A DNA stretch of 61,959 bases, from contig JAFZVU010000079.1 of the NCBI GenBank assembly GCA_017617655.1, positions 1-61,959 on the forward strand. Reading direction: 5' to 3'. Each line of letters begins with the position of its first letter. Within the stretch, counting starts at the first letter, position 1. Positions 1 through 8,857 of this stretch are shown in pieces. A model generated the notes under the pieces. That model did not search any database. It was given only the letters and a program-made list of their open reading frames with translations, and was not told where the DNA came from. The position numbers were made by a program, and so were the translations under genes. The stretch comes from Bacteroidales bacterium. Its GTDB lineage: Bacteria > Bacteroidota > Bacteroidia > Bacteroidales > UBA932.

Positions 1-867
1 CAGCTCATCTGCGAGTGCTACCAGATCATGAAGGATCTGCTCGGCATGAGCAATGAGGAGATGAGCGAAGTGTTCACCGAGTGGAACAAGGGCGACCTCG
101 ACAGCTATCTGATCGAGATTACCCGCGATATCCTTGCATACAAGACTCCGGAAGGCGAGGCTGTTGTAGACTTCATCCTCGACACCGCCGGCCAGAAGGG
201 TACAGGTAAATGGACTGCTATCTCTGCTCTCGACCAGGGCGTTCCTTTGACTCTGATCTCAGAGGCTGTGTTCGCTCGCTGCCTGTCTGCACAGAAAGAC
301 GAGAGGGTTAAGGCTTCCAAGGTTCTTGCCGGTCCGAAACCTGCTTTCAAGGGCGACAAGAAGGCGTTCCTCGCTGACCTCCAGAAGGCTCTGTTCGCTG
401 CCAAGATCATCTCTTACGCTCAGGGCTACACTCTGATGCGTGCAGCTGCCAAGGAGTACGGCTGGGATCTGAACTATGGCGGAATCGCTCTGATGTGGCG
501 TGGCGGATGCATCATCCGTTCTGTCTTCCTGGGCAAGATCAAAGAGGCTTTCACCAACAATCCTGCTCTCGAGAACCTCATGGTTGACCCGTTCTTCTGC
601 AAGAAGCTCGAAGAGGCTCAGGCCGGCTGGCGCAACGTGCTTGCCACTGCTCTCACCAACGGCATTCCGGTTCCGGCTCTCACCGCTGCCCTCACTTACT
701 ATGACGGCTACCGTTGCGAGCGTGTTCCTGCCAACCTGCTCCAGGCTCAGCGCGACTACTTCGGCGCCCACACTTACGAGCGCACCGACCGTCCGCGCGG
801 CGAATTCTTCCACACCAACTGGACCGGCCACGGCGGCGACACCATCTCCGGTACTTACACCGCGTAA
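1..867 (+). CDS. gnd: 6-phosphogluconate dehydrogenase, decarboxylating (5'-truncated by window edge)
   Basis: The reading frame is open from base 1, so the gene starts outside the window; about 288 C-terminal residues remain of roughly 480 in the family. The enzyme oxidises and decarboxylates 6-phosphogluconate to ribulose 5-phosphate in the cytosolic pentose phosphate pathway. Visible are the all-helical C-terminal domain with the run IISYAQGYTLMRAA, WRGGCIIRS, and the terminal RTDRPRGEFFHTNW followed by GHGG, which is characteristic of Gnd. The NADP-binding Rossmann domain lies upstream of the window. A strong hairpin with a T-run follows the stop. Identity is very secure. Confidence 0.96.
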   Translation, partial: QLICECYQIMKDLLGMSNEEMSEVFTEWNKGDLDSYLIEITRDILAYKTPEGEAVVDFILDTAGQKGTGKWTAISALDQGVPLTLISEAVFARCLSAQKDERVKASKVLAGPKPAFKGDKKAFLADLQKALFAAKIISYAQGYTLMRAAAKEYGWDLNYGGIALMWRGGCIIRSVFLGKIKEAFTNNPALENLMVDPFFCKKLEEAQAGWRNVLATALTNGIPVPALTAALTYYDGYRCERVPANLLQAQRDYFGAHTYERTDRPRGEFFHTNWTGHGGDTISGTYTA

Positions 868-888
868 GCTCCCTTTGTGGATTGGATA

Positions 889-1002
889 TGCCACGGTCAG
901 CAAGAATATGGGATTTCTTGCTGACCGTGGCGCATTTTTCCGGCAAATCATCCATTTTCCTGCCTTGGTCAGCAAGAATCACCCGAAACTTGCCGACTGT
1001 GG
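889..1002. repeat. Two tandem hairpins (candidate family C); the first also fits a terminator for gnd
   Basis: The first hairpin has perfect 17-bp arms, GCCACGGTCAGCAAGAA at 890-906 and its complement at 915-931, an 8-nt loop, and a T-run from about 934. About 37 bp later a weaker relative appears: GTCAGCAAG at 968-976 against CTTGCCGAC at 989-997. Both share the GGTCAGCAAGAAT core in the same orientation. This looks like a REP-type pair, with the first hairpin well placed to end gnd transcription. No further copy was noticed in the window. Confidence 0.6.
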
Positions 1003-1039
1003 AAAAAAAGCGATATTTGTAGTGATAATAACGCTACGT

Positions 1040-2374
1040 ATGAAACTACGCTCCATACTTAAAGTCTATGCCATACTACTTGCGGCATTTGCCCTCCTTG
1101 CAGGCTGCGGTAAAACTGATCCGGAACCCTCGCCGACTGAGTACGCCGTCATCGTCTATGGAACGGCCGGAGGCGAGGTGGACTACATAATGGAAAACAT
1201 CTGGAAAGAAATCCAGACGATACTGCCGGACCGCAAGGTACGCGTTTTCTGCTGCTATAAATATGGGAACGGCGGTGAAAATTTCACAGGCAAGTATGCG
1301 GATCGGGGAGAATTGCTGACCTTCGAACTGTGCAGGGACACCGACTTTGAGAAACTTCGGGACTATGGGCTGAGGGACAGCACTTTTGCACTTTTTGATT
1401 CAGAGAACCTTGCACAGGTGCTGGCCTGGGCGCAAATCCAGGCCAATCCTTCCAAAGGCTGCGTTTTGACGTTCTACGGCCACGGCGGCGGTTTCGATGC
1501 TACAGAAGATTTTCCGAAAGGACTGTACGGAGTGGTTTCTCCTGCCACCCGCGCTGTCATATATGACGAATGGTTCAAAGACAAAGTGGGTATGAGCATG
1601 TATGAGATCGCGCGGGCCATAGAGCGTTCCGGCATCGGACGTCTGGCTGGTCTACTGTTCAACAATTGCCTGATGGGTAGTATCGAGTGGTTGACAGAAC
1701 TGGCGCCATATACGGATTATCTCATCGTTACACCCTTCCTTCTTACCAGCGAGAATGTACCGCTGATTCCATACCTGGTGAAAAATCTTCCGGGAAGACC
1801 CTTTGAAGAGGCGGCACGGCTCACCATCCTGGAGTCGAAAGACAGGCTCATCGACGGATTGCGCCATGAGGATCCTGACGATTTCCCCGGTAATGTGGAG
1901 CTTCTGAAGTCTTCGGAGCTGACGCAGGTATGCAAAGCTGCGAAAGATCTTGCTCAGAGGCTTTGCGAGCTATATCCCACTCAGCGGGAAGCCATAGACC
2001 GTGCCACCTGCAAAGTCTATCGATTTTACTGCATGAGTCCATATTTCGACCTGCTGGACTATGCCCGTTTACTCGCACAGGAAACGGATGACAGACAACT
2101 GAAAACCATCGCCTCTGAAATGGAAAAAGCCTTCGGGGAGGCCATCCTCGAGCAGATAGTTATCGATTTCGGAACCCGCCCGGTACTGGACAGCTATTCG
2201 CTGTCGGTAGTACTGACTGACCATGAGGCATACAATACTTCCCCCACACTGGGCTTGTTCTCATACCGTCAGGCATATCAGTATTCTACATTCCACCAGT
2301 ATACTGGCTGGGGCACCTGGCTGGATAACAACCTTCAGTTCCCGACCGGCAATCCCTGCGGTCAGTCGTTTTAG
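1040..2374 (+). CDS. Clostripain-family (C11) cysteine peptidase lipoprotein
   Basis: A predicted 444-residue secreted lipoprotein. The frame is open well upstream, but translation should begin at 1040, where a signal peptide with lipobox LLAGC starts; this fixes the N-terminus. The C11 peptidase fold is indicated by the opening strand VIVYGTAGG, the catalytic histidine in FYGHGGG (about H148) and the catalytic cysteine in NNCLMGS (about C210). Family members cleave after Arg or Lys. The protein probably sits on the periplasmic or surface face of the envelope. It ends 4 bp before the convergent ATPase gene, leaving no room for a terminator. Substrate unknown. Confidence 0.85.
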   Translation: MKLRSILKVYAILLAAFALLAGCGKTDPEPSPTEYAVIVYGTAGGEVDYIMENIWKEIQTILPDRKVRVFCCYKYGNGGENFTGKYADRGELLTFELCRDTDFEKLRDYGLRDSTFALFDSENLAQVLAWAQIQANPSKGCVLTFYGHGGGFDATEDFPKGLYGVVSPATRAVIYDEWFKDKVGMSMYEIARAIERSGIGRLAGLLFNNCLMGSIEWLTELAPYTDYLIVTPFLLTSENVPLIPYLVKNLPGRPFEEAARLTILESKDRLIDGLRHEDPDDFPGNVELLKSSELTQVCKAAKDLAQRLCELYPTQREAIDRATCKVYRFYCMSPYFDLLDYARLLAQETDDRQLKTIASEMEKAFGEAILEQIVIDFGTRPVLDSYSLSVVLTDHEAYNTSPTLGLFSYRQAYQYSTFHQYTGWGTWLDNNLQFPTGNPCGQSF

Positions 2375-2378
2375 TGGA

Positions 2379-4286
2379 TTAAAGTGTTCTCATTGCATTA
2401 AGTACGGCGAGTACGGTGACTCCGACATCGGCGAAGACTGCCATCCACATGGTGGCGATGCCGAAGGCGGCCAGTGCAAGTACGAGTATCTTTATCCCTA
2501 TAGAGAACCAGGTGTTTTCGCGGGCTATGCGAAGGGTGCGGCGGGCAATGCGGGCGGCGAGGGCCACCTTCGACGGCTTGTCGTCCATCAGCACAACGTC
2601 GGCAGCTTCTATTGCAGCGTCCGAGCCGAGGGCGCCCATGGCGATGCCGATGTCCGCACGGGCCAGCACCGGAGCGTCGTTTATGCCGTCGCCTACGAAG
2701 GCTAGTGTGCTGCCTGCAGGCTTCGCAGCGAGGAGAGCCTCCACCTTTGCCACCTTGTCGGCCGGCATAAGGCCTGCATGCCACTCGTCGATGCCGGTCT
2801 GCGCAGCGACAGTCCTTCCGACGTCTTCATGGTCGCCGGTCAGCATTACGGTCTTTGCCACGCCCAGAGCCTTCAAAGCCTTGACAGCTTCCGCAGAGTC
2901 AGCCTTGATGCGGTCCGAAATGACTATATGGCCCAGATAGATGCCGTCCTGGCATACATGGATTATGGTACCGGCCTTGTCGCAGTCATGCCGGCCAGCC
3001 CCCTCCATCTCCATCATTGCCGGATTGCCGACGCACACCTTGTGCCCGTTCACCATAGCCTCGATGCCCTTCCCGGACACTTCATGAATGTTCTCGACCA
3101 CACAGTCGTCGTTCTCTTCGGGATATGCGGCACGCAGCGAGGCGGCTATCGGATGGGTGCTGAAACGCTCCACATGTGCAGCGAGGTGCAGCAATTCCTT
3201 CTCTTCAATGATCTCAGGATGCACTGCCACCACTTCAAAGACACCTTCTGTCAGGGTGCCGGTCTTGTCGAACACCACGGTCTGCATCCTTGAAAGAGCT
3301 TCAAGATAATTCGAACCCTTCACCAGGATGCCTTTGCGGGATGCTCCGCCGATGCCGCCGAAGAATGCCAGAGGTACGCTGAGCACAAGTGCGCAGGGGC
3401 ATGACACAACAAGAAACATCAGGGCGCGGTAGAGCCAGGTGGAAAATGCGCCTCCCAGCAGAGTCGGCACGACGGCCAGCAGCACTGCGGCAGCCACCAC
3501 GACGGGCGTATAGACCTTGGCGAAACGGGTAATGAAATTCTCGCTGCGGGATTTGTTCTGCGAAGCATGCTCCACCAGTTCGAGTATTCTGGATGCGGTA
3601 GACTCCCCAAACTCCCTGGCAACTTTGACGCGAAGCACTCCGCTCAGGTTGACGCAGCCTGAAAGGATCTCGTCTGCTGCCTCGATCTTCCTCGGTACGC
3701 TCTCGCCGGTAAGCGCGACAGTGTCCAGGCTAGACGTACCTTCCAGCACCAAGCCGTCCACCGGCACTTTCTCTCCGGGTTTGATTACTATTATATCCCC
3801 GACCTTCAACTCTTCGCACTGCACAACCACAACGCTGCCGTCCTTCTCCATGTTCGCCGTGTCGGGACAGATGTCCATCAGATGGGAGATACTCTTGCGG
3901 CTTCGGCCTTCCGCTATGCCTTCGAACAGCTCGCCGACCTGGAAGAACAGCATTACGAAGACTGCCTCCGGGAACTGGGTGGCGGCCACCGGCAGGAAAC
4001 CTATGCCCAGCGCGCCGAGAGTGGCGACGCTCATCAGGAAGTTCTCGTCGAGGGCCTCTCCGTGTGCAATGCTCTCCGCCGCCTCTTTCAGCGTGTCGAA
4101 TCCGGCCACAAGGTAGGGCACCAGATAAATCAGCAGCAACTGCCAGGTGGGCAGGCTGGTCTTCTTTTCGATGATGACTGCTGCAATCAAAAGCAGGGTT
4201 GCGACAGCAATCCTTATGATGCTGCTGCGGGTCTCGTTTCCCTCTTCGTGGTTATGATGGTGTTCGTGGTGGTGTTCGTGAGCCAT
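2379..4286 (-). CDS. Heavy-metal-translocating P1B-type ATPase (Zn/Cd/Pb-type efflux pump)
   Basis: A 635-residue inner-membrane pump that exports a heavy-metal cation using ATP. The start at 4286 gives a histidine-rich N-terminus (AHEHHHEHHHNHEEGNE), which replaces the usual CxxC HMA domain and probably senses or delivers metal. Motifs in order: TGES (actuator), the CPCALVLSVP ion channel motif, the DKTGTLTEG phosphorylation site (about D340), HPIAAS, and GDGINDAPVLA. The CPC motif with no HMA domain suits the Zn/Cd group; copper is less likely. The gene lies 50 bp downstream of a Fur-family regulator on the same strand, so metal-responsive expression is likely. Confidence 0.9.
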   Translation of the reverse strand: MAHEHHHEHHHNHEEGNETRSSIIRIAVATLLLIAAVIIEKKTSLPTWQLLLIYLVPYLVAGFDTLKEAAESIAHGEALDENFLMSVATLGALGIGFLPVAATQFPEAVFVMLFFQVGELFEGIAEGRSRKSISHLMDICPDTANMEKDGSVVVVQCEELKVGDIIVIKPGEKVPVDGLVLEGTSSLDTVALTGESVPRKIEAADEILSGCVNLSGVLRVKVAREFGESTASRILELVEHASQNKSRSENFITRFAKVYTPVVVAAAVLLAVVPTLLGGAFSTWLYRALMFLVVSCPCALVLSVPLAFFGGIGGASRKGILVKGSNYLEALSRMQTVVFDKTGTLTEGVFEVVAVHPEIIEEKELLHLAAHVERFSTHPIAASLRAAYPEENDDCVVENIHEVSGKGIEAMVNGHKVCVGNPAMMEMEGAGRHDCDKAGTIIHVCQDGIYLGHIVISDRIKADSAEAVKALKALGVAKTVMLTGDHEDVGRTVAAQTGIDEWHAGLMPADKVAKVEALLAAKPAGSTLAFVGDGINDAPVLARADIGIAMGALGSDAAIEAADVVLMDDKPSKVALAARIARRTLRIARENTWFSIGIKILVLALAAFGIATMWMAVFADVGVTVLAVLNAMRTL

Positions 4287-4336
4287 AGCTTTGCTTTCAT
4301 GTTTCGTCGGCAAAGGTATGGGGCGGGGAGTGCAAC

Positions 4337-4762
4337 TCAGTTGCAATGTTTGCGGCAGTCGGGGCAGATGCCGCTGACCATGTAGTTTACAGACTCGCCG
4401 TCATAACCTTCCGGCAGAGCTACGTCCGGGATGGGGATGTCTTCGAGGCAGAAAGTCTTGCGGCAGCTGTTGCAGTAGAAATGCACGTGGGCGTCTTCGT
4501 CGTGGCTGTCGGAATGGCTGTGGCAGAGCTCATAGCGCACTCCGTCGCCGCCATCCTGGATGGTATGCACCAGATGCTGCTCGCGGAAGAGATTCAGAGT
4601 GCGGCTGATGCCCGATTTGTCGATGCTGCCGATGGCGTCTTCGAGCTCCATCATCGACATGGGACGGCCGGCCCGGTGGAGGGCTTCCGCCACGAGGATG
4701 CGGTTCGCAGTTGGCTTCACGCCGTGGTGCATCATCAGGTCTATGACATCCGTCTGTTTCAT
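4337..4762 (-). CDS. Fur-family metal-responsive transcriptional regulator
   Basis: A 141-residue Fur/Zur/PerR-type repressor. The start at 4762 gives MKQTDVIDLMMHHGVKPTANR, the usual winged-helix beginning; the upstream extension is unlikely because it runs through the divergent promoter. The C-terminal half has the histidine-rich metal site HSHSDSHDEDAHVHF and two CxxC pairs (CNSC, CPDC) for structural zinc. It is the first gene of a two-gene operon with the P-type ATPase, which suggests it controls efflux of the same metal. A -7-like box lies at 4771-4778 on this strand. The metal cannot be read from sequence; zinc is the favoured guess. Confidence 0.9.
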   Translation of the reverse strand: MKQTDVIDLMMHHGVKPTANRILVAEALHRAGRPMSMMELEDAIGSIDKSGISRTLNLFREQHLVHTIQDGGDGVRYELCHSHSDSHDEDAHVHFYCNSCRKTFCLEDIPIPDVALPEGYDGESVNYMVSGICPDCRKHCN

Positions 4763-4770
4763 TACAGTGG

Positions 4771-4808
4771 CAAAAATAGCCAATTCTCTGTTTTTTATAG
4801 TAATTTTG
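4771..4808. promoter_or_regulatory. Divergent promoter region between the Fur gene and the VanX-like gene
   Basis: In the 70-bp gap there is a TAnnTTTG-type -7 box on the minus strand (TATTTTTG, plus-strand 4771-4778), 9 bp before the Fur start. Another lies on the plus strand (TAATTTTG, 4801-4808), 25 bp before the dipeptidase start. No convincing -33 TTTG lies at 19-21 bp for either. A Fur-family operator is expected here, but no clear palindrome was recognised. Confidence 0.45.
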
Positions 4809-4832
4809 AACCGACAATTCTTATCGACAGCC

Positions 4833-5525
4833 ATGAAAAACAGTTCATTCCTTGCCTGCATCGTACTGACTTGTCTCATCGCACTGACGACAGGCATGAC
4901 GCCGGACCCTTCTCTCGACAAGTCGGATTTCGTGAAGATTTCAGACGAGATTCCGGAGGTGATGCTGGAGGTCCGTTATTACACAACTTACAACTTTGTG
5001 GGTGACCGCATCAACGGCTACAATGCACCTGTTTCATATATCACGAAGGAGGCCGCCGCTGCGCTCAAGATAGCAAGTGACAATGCCTTGAAGGATGGCT
5101 ACCGCATCCGGATATACGACGCCTACAGACCTCAGGATGCAGTGGACCATTTCAAGGCGTGGGCGAAGGACATAGACGACACCAGGATGAAGGAGTATTT
5201 CTATCCCGACCTCGACAAGTCCGTTTTGTTCAAACTGGGATATATAGCTTCCCGCTCCGGCCACTCAAGGGGCAGCACCGTCGACCTGACTCTTTTCGAC
5301 ATGTCTACCGGCCACAATGTGGACATGGGTGGTACTTTTGACTTTTTCGGAGAGCTGTCGCATCCAGACTACAAGGGCGTAACACCGGAGCAGTATGCCA
5401 ACCGCATGTACCTCCGCAAACTGATGATGGATGCCGGCTTCAGGCCGTACAGCGAAGAGTGGTGGCATTTCACCCTAGTGGACGAGCCCTTCCCGGACAC
5501 TTACTTCAATTTTCCTAACGAGTAG
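4833..5525 (+). CDS. VanX-like D-alanyl-D-alanine dipeptidase (M15D)
   Basis: A 230-residue exported zinc dipeptidase. The frame is open to 4560, but the ATG at 4833 opens a clean signal peptide (MKNSSFLACIVLTCLIALTTG) and clears the divergent Fur gene. M15 motifs: RIYDAYRPQDAV, the SGHSRGSTVDLTL zinc motif (about H144 and D151), and EEWWHF (about E209, H212). The expected activity is hydrolysis of D-Ala-D-Ala in the periplasm, for cell-wall turnover or peptide use rather than vancomycin resistance, since no vanHA partner is present. The 3' end overlaps the convergent small membrane-protein gene by 11 bp. Confidence 0.9.
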   Translation: MKNSSFLACIVLTCLIALTTGMTPDPSLDKSDFVKISDEIPEVMLEVRYYTTYNFVGDRINGYNAPVSYITKEAAAALKIASDNALKDGYRIRIYDAYRPQDAVDHFKAWAKDIDDTRMKEYFYPDLDKSVLFKLGYIASRSGHSRGSTVDLTLFDMSTGHNVDMGGTFDFFGELSHPDYKGVTPEQYANRMYLRKLMMDAGFRPYSEEWWHFTLVDEPFPDTYFNFPNE

Positions 5526-5748
5526 GCTCTGAATCTACGTCCTGCGCGCCCTCCTTCGGAAGGCCCTTCTTCTTTTTGTGCGACCTCCAGAGGTGATGCG
5601 CCTTCATCTTGCGGAAAAAGCGGGAAAGCACGCCATGCTGACGCTTGAACTCCTCGCCCGCTCCCTTGAAGAATCCCCTGATTCCTGCCAGCACTATCAG
5701 GACGGCAAAAATCAAAAGGGTAAAAATGATGAATAGAAGAAGAAGCAT
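5515..5748 (-). CDS. Small single-pass membrane protein, unknown function
   Basis: A 77-residue protein: about 22 strongly hydrophobic N-terminal residues (MLLLLFIIFTLLIFAVLIVLAG), then a very basic tail with KAHHLWRSHKKKKG. The layout resembles small Bacteroidetes proteins of the DUF4834 kind, but the family match is a guess. It is convergent with and overlaps the dipeptidase gene by 11 bp. The start at 5748 lies about 60 bp from the divergent GH3 start. It could be spurious, though the membrane segment followed by lysines is typical of real small proteins. Confidence 0.55.
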   Translation of the reverse strand: MLLLLFIIFTLLIFAVLIVLAGIRGFFKGAGEEFKRQHGVLSRFFRKMKAHHLWRSHKKKKGLPKEGAQDVDSEPTR

Positions 5749-5782
5749 GCGGCAAAGATAGCAAATGCAGATTTGTTTTTGT

Positions 5783-5790
5783 TATCTTTG
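5783..5790 (+). promoter_or_regulatory. Bacteroidetes -7 box (TATCTTTG) before the GH3 gene
   Basis: TATCTTTG ends 18 bp before the preferred ATG at 5809, which would give a leader of about a dozen bases. No good TTTG lies 19-21 bp upstream, so only the -7 element is supported. Confidence 0.45.
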
Positions 5791-5808
5791 AGACAAATGC
5801 AACATACG

Positions 5809-8151
5809 ATGAGAACGATTCTTCCCTTTATCCTGTGCGCTGCAGCTATTCTGGTTGCAGTCTCAGCATGCAAATCAGATCCCGAAAAAGACCTCCGCAA
5901 ACAAGTAAATGCGGTCTACGACCGTCTCAGCCTAGAAGAGAAGGCCGCCCAGCTCTACGGCATATACCCCGGTGACCTGCTGGTAGACGGTGAAGTTTCC
6001 CTTGAAAAATGCCGTGAGATCCTTCCCTACGGAGTCGGCCACATCTGCCAGCCCACCAGCTCGCAGGACATGGATGCCGACCAGATGCGCAAGATGGTCC
6101 GCGATATCCAGAAATATCTGATGGAAGAGGTTCCGGCCGGAATTCCTGCCATCTTCCATGACGAGGCCCTCTCAGGATTGACCGCCAAGGGTGCGACCAT
6201 ATATCCGCAGGCAATAGGCGCAGCGTGCAGCTGGAATCCTGACCTGATGCGGGCCAAGACCGCCCGCACTGCCGTCGACATGCGCTCGGTAGGCCAGCAG
6301 CTGGCTCTTTCTCCCATGCTCGACCTAATCCGCACGCCCCACTGGCCCCGCATAGAAGAGTCCTGCGGCGAGGATGCCTTCCTGACCGCAACCCTCGGAT
6401 GTGCCTTCGTCGAAGGTCTTCAGTCACAGGGATTCCATGACGGAGTGGCCGCCACCACCAAGCATTTCCTCGGATACGGCGGAGCCAATACCCTTTCATG
6501 GAAAGAAATCTACGAGGAGGTCCTTCTCCCGCATGAGACAGCCATCCGAACCCAGGGAACCGAGTCCCTCATGACCTCATACGACCGTTTCCGCTCGGAA
6601 TACGCCGTCTGCAGCGACACCCTTATCAACGTGATCCTGCGCGGCTATCTGGACTACGGCGGAGCTATAGTAAGCGACTACGGCGCCGTCCAGACCGGCC
6701 GTGACCGCAGCGAAGAAGCTCTCAAGCAGTATGCTGTAGACGCCCTGATGACCGGCAATGACCTCGAGTTAGCTTGGAACACCAGCTATAAATATATCCC
6801 GGACCTAGTCCGCGAAGGCCGCATCACGGAAGCAGCCCTTGAGAAAGCTGTCAAGCGCGCCCTGATGCTCAAGGCCCGCGCAGGCCTGCTTGAGCCCGAC
6901 CCTGTATTATGCGCCGACGGTAAACTGGAGCTCGACAGCCCCGAAGGCCGCCGCATCGCATACGAGATTGCATCCCAGAGCATCGTTCTGCTCAAGAACG
7001 AAGGCGTCCTGCCGCTTAAGGGCAGCGAGAAGATCGCCCTTGTCGGCCCCAATGCCAATTCAGTCTGGAGCATGCTGGGTGACTACACCTTCCCCTCTAT
7101 GCAGATATTCTTCCACCGTCGCGAACCCGACCTGAACGCAGTGAAAATCCCCACCTTGCTGGAAGCTCTCAAACAGGCATACTCAGGTGAGATTGCATAC
7201 GAGCGCGGCTGCGACTGGAGCACGATGAGCGATGCCCGCATCGCTGAAGGCGGTGACGCCCGCATCCGCGGAATGCGCATGCGCCGCATAGAGTCTCCCG
7301 ACCCGACTGATGCGAAAGCCGCCCTGCGCCTCGCTGCGAAGAGCGACATCATAATAGCTGCAATGGGTGAGAATGTATTCCTCTGCGGCGAGAACCGCGT
7401 CCGCAACGGCATCCGTCTGCCCGGCGACCAGGAACAGTTCGTCCGCGACCTCATCGCTACCGGCAAACCAGTCGTACTGGTAGTCTTCGGTGGCCATCCG
7501 CAGGTGCTCTCAGGTATTGCAGAGGGCTGTGCCGCAGTTCTGCAGGCATGGTATCCCGGTGAAGAGGGCGGCAACGCTGTGGCAAACATCCTGACCGGCA
7601 AGGTCAATCCTTCCGGCCACCTCTGCGTCAGCTATCCTGCCACGGAAGACACCGGCCTTCGCTGCTACAACGAGGAGCCTGCACCGGAGTTCATCGCATG
7701 GCCTTTCGGCTATGGCCTGAGCTATACTTCGTTCAACTTCGACAACTTCCAGCTGGACCAGGCCGCTACTACCAAAGGCGGTCCCGTCACCGTCAGCTGC
7801 CGTGTCACCAACACGGGCGACCGCGCCGGAGCTGAGGTAGTGCAGCTGTACGTATCGCCTGCCTCCGGCCAGCCTCTGAAGCCTCTGCAGCTCAAAGGCT
7901 ACCAGCGCGTCGAACTGGAAAGCGGAGCCTCTGCGACAGTTACATTCAAGGTTGACACCGACCAGCTCGCATGGTGGTCCGCCGACAAGGACGGCCGCAA
8001 CGTATGGACAGTGTCGCCCGGCGACTACCGCTTCCGCATCGGCTCGTCTTCAGCGAATCTCCCGCTCGAAGGCATCTGCAGCCTGTCCGGCAGCGAGACA
8101 CACAAACCCATCCGTGATGTTTATTTCCCGGAAATATCAGTAACGAAGTAA
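5809..8151 (+). CDS. Glycoside hydrolase family 3 beta-glycosidase, lipoprotein
   Basis: About 780 residues. The start at 5809 gives a lipoprotein signal ending VAVSAC; an ATG at 5797 and a TTG at 5773 are alternatives. The N-terminal TIM barrel carries KHFLGYGG and the nucleophile in AIVSDYGAV (about D290). The second alpha/beta domain has SIVLLKNEGVLPL, and the C-terminus is a fibronectin-III-like domain (AEVVQLYVSPASGQPLKPL). Family members remove terminal beta-glucosyl or xylosyl units from oligosaccharides. It is probably periplasmic or surface anchored. Substrate cannot be fixed from sequence. It stands alone, with repeat A1 after its stop. Confidence 0.93.
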   Translation: MRTILPFILCAAAILVAVSACKSDPEKDLRKQVNAVYDRLSLEEKAAQLYGIYPGDLLVDGEVSLEKCREILPYGVGHICQPTSSQDMDADQMRKMVRDIQKYLMEEVPAGIPAIFHDEALSGLTAKGATIYPQAIGAACSWNPDLMRAKTARTAVDMRSVGQQLALSPMLDLIRTPHWPRIEESCGEDAFLTATLGCAFVEGLQSQGFHDGVAATTKHFLGYGGANTLSWKEIYEEVLLPHETAIRTQGTESLMTSYDRFRSEYAVCSDTLINVILRGYLDYGGAIVSDYGAVQTGRDRSEEALKQYAVDALMTGNDLELAWNTSYKYIPDLVREGRITEAALEKAVKRALMLKARAGLLEPDPVLCADGKLELDSPEGRRIAYEIASQSIVLLKNEGVLPLKGSEKIALVGPNANSVWSMLGDYTFPSMQIFFHRREPDLNAVKIPTLLEALKQAYSGEIAYERGCDWSTMSDARIAEGGDARIRGMRMRRIESPDPTDAKAALRLAAKSDIIIAAMGENVFLCGENRVRNGIRLPGDQEQFVRDLIATGKPVVLVVFGGHPQVLSGIAEGCAAVLQAWYPGEEGGNAVANILTGKVNPSGHLCVSYPATEDTGLRCYNEEPAPEFIAWPFGYGLSYTSFNFDNFQLDQAATTKGGPVTVSCRVTNTGDRAGAEVVQLYVSPASGQPLKPLQLKGYQRVELESGASATVTFKVDTDQLAWWSADKDGRNVWTVSPGDYRFRIGSSSANLPLEGICSLSGSETHKPIRDVYFPEISVTK

Positions 8152-8179
8152 GACAGCGGATTCTGGGAAAGTAGCCTTA

Positions 8180-8302
8180 GCGTACAAGGTCTGCAGAAAC
8201 ACCGCAGACCTTGCGCACCTTAAAATCGCAACTATCTATTATTCAGTTGCTTGCAAATTATAAGCGTACAAGGTCTGCGCCATTTTTGCAGACCTTGCGC
8301 AC
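8180..8302 (+). repeat. Family A palindromic repeat, copy A1 (diverged)
   Basis: Two hairpins separated by an AT-rich spacer. The first is CGTACAAGGTCTGC (from 8181) against GCAGACCTTGCGCAC (8204-8218); the second is GCGTACAAGGTCTGC (from 8264) against GCAGACCTTGCGCAC (8288-8302) with the loop GCCATTTTT. The second hairpin matches the other copies closely. The spacer is diverged and the CATCAAG head is missing. It lies between the convergent GH3 and yqeY genes and may act as a two-way terminator. Confidence 0.85.
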
Positions 8303-8332
8303 TTGGATTCCGCCACTGGCGGAGGGCCCGGT

Positions 8333-8782
8333 CTAAGACAGCAGCTCTTTGACGATGCCGGAGATGGTGCGGCCGTCGGAGAGGCCGGCGAGAGCCTTGT
8401 TGGCAGCGCCCATGACCTTGCCCATGTCCTTGATGGAAGTCGCGCCCACCTGGGTTATGATTTCCTGGACTTTGGCCTTGACTTCCTCTACTGAAAGTTG
8501 TTTGGGGAGATACTTTTCCATGATGGCAGCCTCGGCGAGCTCGTTGTCTGCAAGTTCCTGACGGCCTGCGGCGACATACTGCTCGGCAGATTCCTTGCGC
8601 TGCTTCACGAGCTTCTGGATCATCTTGAGGATGTCACCGTCGGTGACTTCCTTGCTGCCGGCTTCACTGGTTTTGAAAAGAAGGATTTCGCCCTTGATGG
8701 CGCGGGTTGCGGCCATGGCTACGGCATCTTTGGCCTTCATAGCGGCCTTTATGTCTTCCTGTATTTGTAATTCGAGTGCCAT
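8333..8782 (-). CDS. GatB/YqeY domain protein
   Basis: A 149-residue YqeY-type protein, full length for the family. Typical features are the helical start MALELQIQEDIKAAMKAKD, MAATRAIKGEI, the basic QRKESAEQY segment, EAAIMEKYLPKQLS and the GKVMGAANKALAG tail. The domain resembles the tRNA-interacting tail of the GatB amidotransferase subunit, and the cellular role of stand-alone YqeY is not firmly known. It is cytosolic. A minus-strand -7 box (TAACTTTG) lies at 8808-8815 in the gap shared with the divergent alcohol dehydrogenase gene. Confidence 0.93.
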   Translation of the reverse strand: MALELQIQEDIKAAMKAKDAVAMAATRAIKGEILLFKTSEAGSKEVTDGDILKMIQKLVKQRKESAEQYVAAGRQELADNELAEAAIMEKYLPKQLSVEEVKAKVQEIITQVGATSIKDMGKVMGAANKALAGLSDGRTISGIVKELLS

Positions 8783-8857
8783 ATCTTTTGATGATTTTTC
8801 ATTTTTCCAAAGTTACGAAAAAATGATTACCTTACAGTCATAAATAACCAACGCAAT

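Noticed and set aside
500..1039. Long upstream extension of the clostripain-like frame
   Set aside because: It runs antiphase through gnd and the hairpin region; the signal peptide and lipobox begin at 1040.
4833..5525. VanX-like gene as a vancomycin-resistance determinant
   Set aside because: No vanH, vanA or vanRS partners; a signal peptide shows export, unlike cytosolic resistance VanX.
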